This document shows positions 37,624 through 40,021 of a stretch of DNA of 40,021 bases, one piece after another; within the stretch, counting starts at the first letter, position 1; each line of letters opens with the position of its first letter. The stretch covers positions 1 to 40,021 of the forward strand of contig CAIQCJ010000022.1 in NCBI GenBank assembly GCA_903870315.1, read 5' to 3'. The translations under genes were made by a program, and so were the position numbers. A model generated the notes under the pieces. It searched no databases. It was not told the DNA's origin and worked only from the letters and a program-made list of their open reading frames with translations. This stretch comes from an uncultured bacterium. GTDB taxonomy: Bacteria; Patescibacteriota; Minisyncoccia; Phycocordibacterales; PALSA-1337.

Positions 37624-38445
37624 ATGAAAAACAACACAATCAAAATTCACGCACTGAACATAGCGATCATATCAGTGGTAGTAGTCTTGGTGTCTTTGGC
37701 TTCTGCAAGCAAAGCCCATGGATGTTCAGAATATGACGGTTGTTCAGATAGCGAATATACCAATAACGATAGCTATCTTACATATCCAGACACTTCCTAT
37801 GGCTATTCAAATCCTAGTACGACTTATACTTCTACGGCGTATTATTACAGTTCTCCAGCTTATCAATATACTTCGTATCCTGATTATCAGTCGAATTATA
37901 CATATTCTCCATCTTACCAATACTCTTATTCTAAGCCTTCCTACACTGGTTCTTATCAGTACCCAGCGATCAAAAATACTGGTGGCCCTATAACTGCTAC
38001 TTGTTACCCACAACCATTGTCTACTTATGTTGGAACAGCAGTCCAGTGGACGAGCTCTGTTTCTGGTGGTGTAGACAACTACAATATCACTTGGATAGGG
38101 GATGAAGGTTTGTATGGTTATGGCCCTTCTATAATGAAGACCTACAATACCTCTGGTTCTAAGACTGCCAGTATCAAGGTCACATCCGGTGGTCAGACTA
38201 CTACTGTAAATTGTTCAAATTCTATCAATGTTATGGACAATTTAGTTTCAAGCAACTATTATCAGTCGGGGTCGTATAATAATCAGTATAGTAACTATAA
38301 CAATTATAGTAATTACGGCTATAATAGTTACAATAGTGGCTCCAATTATGACTATTCTAGCCATGGCAACAATTCAAATTATAGCTCTCCTAACTACGAT
38401 AATCAGATCTATAACTATAATAACAGCCAATACTCCTATCGATAG
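37624..38445 (+). CDS. Secreted protein: one Cys-paired PKD-like domain plus Tyr/Asn/Ser-rich low-complexity regions
   Basis: Signal peptide then HGCSEYDGC, Tyr/Ser-rich stretch, C-x-W...YNITWIGDEGL...SGSKTASIKVTS...C domain, NYNNYSNYGYNSYNSG tail. Confidence 0.8.
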   Translation: MKNNTIKIHALNIAIISVVVVLVSLASASKAHGCSEYDGCSDSEYTNNDSYLTYPDTSYGYSNPSTTYTSTAYYYSSPAYQYTSYPDYQSNYTYSPSYQYSYSKPSYTGSYQYPAIKNTGGPITATCYPQPLSTYVGTAVQWTSSVSGGVDNYNITWIGDEGLYGYGPSIMKTYNTSGSKTASIKVTSGGQTTTVNCSNSINVMDNLVSSNYYQSGSYNNQYSNYNNYSNYGYNSYNSGSNYDYSSHGNNSNYSSPNYDNQIYNYNNSQYSYR

Positions 38446-38462
38446 GCACTAGATGATGACTA

Positions 38463-38492
38463 TTGACAAAAGAGGTACAGTAGTGCTATAAT
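38463..38492 (+). promoter_or_regulatory. Consensus sigma70-type promoter
   Basis: TTGACA-N18-TATAAT with TGC extended -10; ATG at 38534. Confidence 0.8.
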
Positions 38493-38533
38493 ACTACTAC
38501 TATTAACAATAAACACGAGCAATCGTTAAATAT

Positions 38534-39811
38534 ATGAAAAATACACGCATAATCAAATACAGTCTGTTGTCTATAGCCAGCATTTGTGCCGTGGTAGCGA
38601 TAGTCTTCTTGACTTCCGCTTCTGTAGCTCATGGTTGTTCAGCTTATGATAACTATTGTGGTACGGCTCCGGTATACAACTATACTGGTACTTACCAATA
38701 TCCTATAGTTCAACCAAACGTCAGTCAACTAAATGCTACTTGTTACGCCACACCTCTTTCAGTCTATGCTGGAGGTACCACCCAGTGGGCTAGCTCAGTA
38801 ACTGGTGGTATCGGTTCTTATAACATAACTTGGATGGGTGACGAAGGTCTTTCTGGTTACGGTTCTGTCATCACCAAGACGTATTACAATGCAGGTTCTA
38901 AGAGTGCAAGTATAACAGTGCTATCTGGTAGTCAGAGAGTGTCTGTAAATTGTTCTACTACGGTAAATGTTATCGGTTCTTCGAACTATTATAATTACAA
39001 TAACTATAACAATTATACGGCACCACTTTCAGCAAGCTGTTCTGCAAATGCAAGCTATGCCGGTCTCGGATCTGCTGTTACGTGGACTACTAGTGTAACT
39101 GGTGGTAACGGATATTACACATATAACTGGGGTGGTACTGATGGCATATATGGCAGCAGTCAGTCAGTAGCTTATACATACAATACCCCTGGTTCTAAGA
39201 CAGCTTACGTCTCAGTAACTTCAAATGGTCAGACTACCACGTCTTATTGTACTAACCCCGTCACAGTAGGTTCTACATATGGAGTCATATATCAAAATGG
39301 ATATAATGTCATAAACTCAAATACAGCTAATTCTCTAGATATTGGTTGTTACGCAGATCCTATAACGAGCACTATAAATCAGCCTGTTACATGGAATGTA
39401 GAAGTCACTGGTGGTATCGCTCCTTACACATATTCTTGGACAGGTTCTGATGGTTTGAATAGTGCTCAGGTCAATGCTATCAAGTATTATTCTACAAACG
39501 GTGTTAAGAGCGCCATAGTCACAGTTACTTCAGCTGATGGTAAGACCGGTACTCGTTCTTGTAGCAATACAGTAACTGTTGGCTCAACAAGTAGAGGTTC
39601 TGTCGCTGGTGCAAGTTCTAATAACAATACATCTGGAACAAACAGTAATACGGTCGCACCTTCAAATCAGACAAATCAAAACGGTAGTCAATTGACTGGT
39701 TCAGCTATATTCTCCTTCGATAACGTTCCTTGGGGTTGGATAGCGATACTCATCATTTTGGTTTTGTTTGCTACAGTTATGTATCTCTTGTTCAACAGAC
39801 AAAAGATTTAA
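38534..39811 (+). CDS. Surface protein with three Cys-paired PKD-like domains and C-terminal TM anchor
   Basis: Signal peptide then HGCSAYDNYC; three repeats of C...V(T)W...VTGG...Y...W.G.DG(L)...Y...G.K.A.V.V.S....C...V.V; C-terminal WGWIAILIILVLFATVMYLLFNRQKI. Confidence 0.85.
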   Translation: MKNTRIIKYSLLSIASICAVVAIVFLTSASVAHGCSAYDNYCGTAPVYNYTGTYQYPIVQPNVSQLNATCYATPLSVYAGGTTQWASSVTGGIGSYNITWMGDEGLSGYGSVITKTYYNAGSKSASITVLSGSQRVSVNCSTTVNVIGSSNYYNYNNYNNYTAPLSASCSANASYAGLGSAVTWTTSVTGGNGYYTYNWGGTDGIYGSSQSVAYTYNTPGSKTAYVSVTSNGQTTTSYCTNPVTVGSTYGVIYQNGYNVINSNTANSLDIGCYADPITSTINQPVTWNVEVTGGIAPYTYSWTGSDGLNSAQVNAIKYYSTNGVKSAIVTVTSADGKTGTRSCSNTVTVGSTSRGSVAGASSNNNTSGTNSNTVAPSNQTNQNGSQLTGSAIFSFDNVPWGWIAILIILVLFATVMYLLFNRQKI

Positions 39812-39961
39812 ACATAAGTACAGTATATATACTGTGCGACATCTGCGGCAAAGCCGCGACGGCGACGAAGTAGCTAAATACGAGTTAATGGTAATTTAAG
39901 CAGTCTGAAATGATGATTCTGTGTTAGCCTGTATTGGTAAAAGCCTAATTAACTATATACC

Positions 39962-40021
39962 ATGCGTAAAAAAAGTGTCCTGAATGCGGTAAAACGGAGG
40001 TAAAGAAGAATGGAAAGAGGA
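39962..40021 (+). mobile_element. 5' end of a zinc-ribbon (IS1/IS1595-like) transposase, truncated by the window edge
   Basis: ATGCGTAAAAAAAGTGTCCTGAATGC...; the -1 frame after A7 encodes KKCPECGKTEVKKNGKR, typical of transposase N-terminal zinc ribbons. Confidence 0.6.

Noticed and set aside
38280-38440. TATAGTAACTATAACAATTATAGT-like repeats
   Set aside because: Explained by Tyr/Asn/Ser codon repetition in the secreted protein; not an independent DNA repeat or CRISPR.
1-40021. CRISPR arrays, rRNA operon, tmRNA, known defence islands
   Set aside because: Looked for direct-repeat/spacer patterns, rRNA-like sequence and cas or toxin-antitoxin signatures; none seen. The only regular array is the 11-bp set at 34608.

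Overview
The window looks like a chromosomal segment of a Patescibacteria/CPR (probably Parcubacteria-like) bacterium. This is inferred from compact genes, a short RF2, a CxxC-x17-CxxC protein, DUF5666-like secreted proteins and near absence of Shine-Dalgarno sequences; I could not run a phylogeny. It carries 8 tRNA genes and housekeeping genes (prfB, ftsE, ftsX, pyrG, a DEAD-box helicase, a DHH phosphoesterase, a cyclophilin). It also carries two MacAB-type export systems, one downstream of an ECF sigma factor and a small membrane protein; a DoxX/FMN-binding/ApbE flavin cluster; NDH-2, a P-type ATPase and an FAD-linked oxidase; an orphan OmpR-type response regulator; and two paralogous secreted Cys-paired PKD-like proteins. 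Both edges carry mobile-element debris: an IS3-like transposase tail plus a decapitated serine recombinase abutting the initiator tRNA on the left, and the start of a zinc-ribbon transposase behind an A7 slip site on the right. Best leads: (1) an array of six units at exact 11-bp spacing beside the orphan response regulator; (2) a recurrent extended -10 box ending about 6 nt from the start codon, implying widespread leaderless mRNAs; (3) the secreted PKD-like pair, one with a Tyr/Asn-rich tail; (4) an unannotated 33-aa basic microprotein between two Gly/RGG-rich RNA-associated genes; (5) an FMN-binding/ApbE pair in which ApbE lacks an export signal; (6) a P-type ATPase missing both the CPC and HP signatures.
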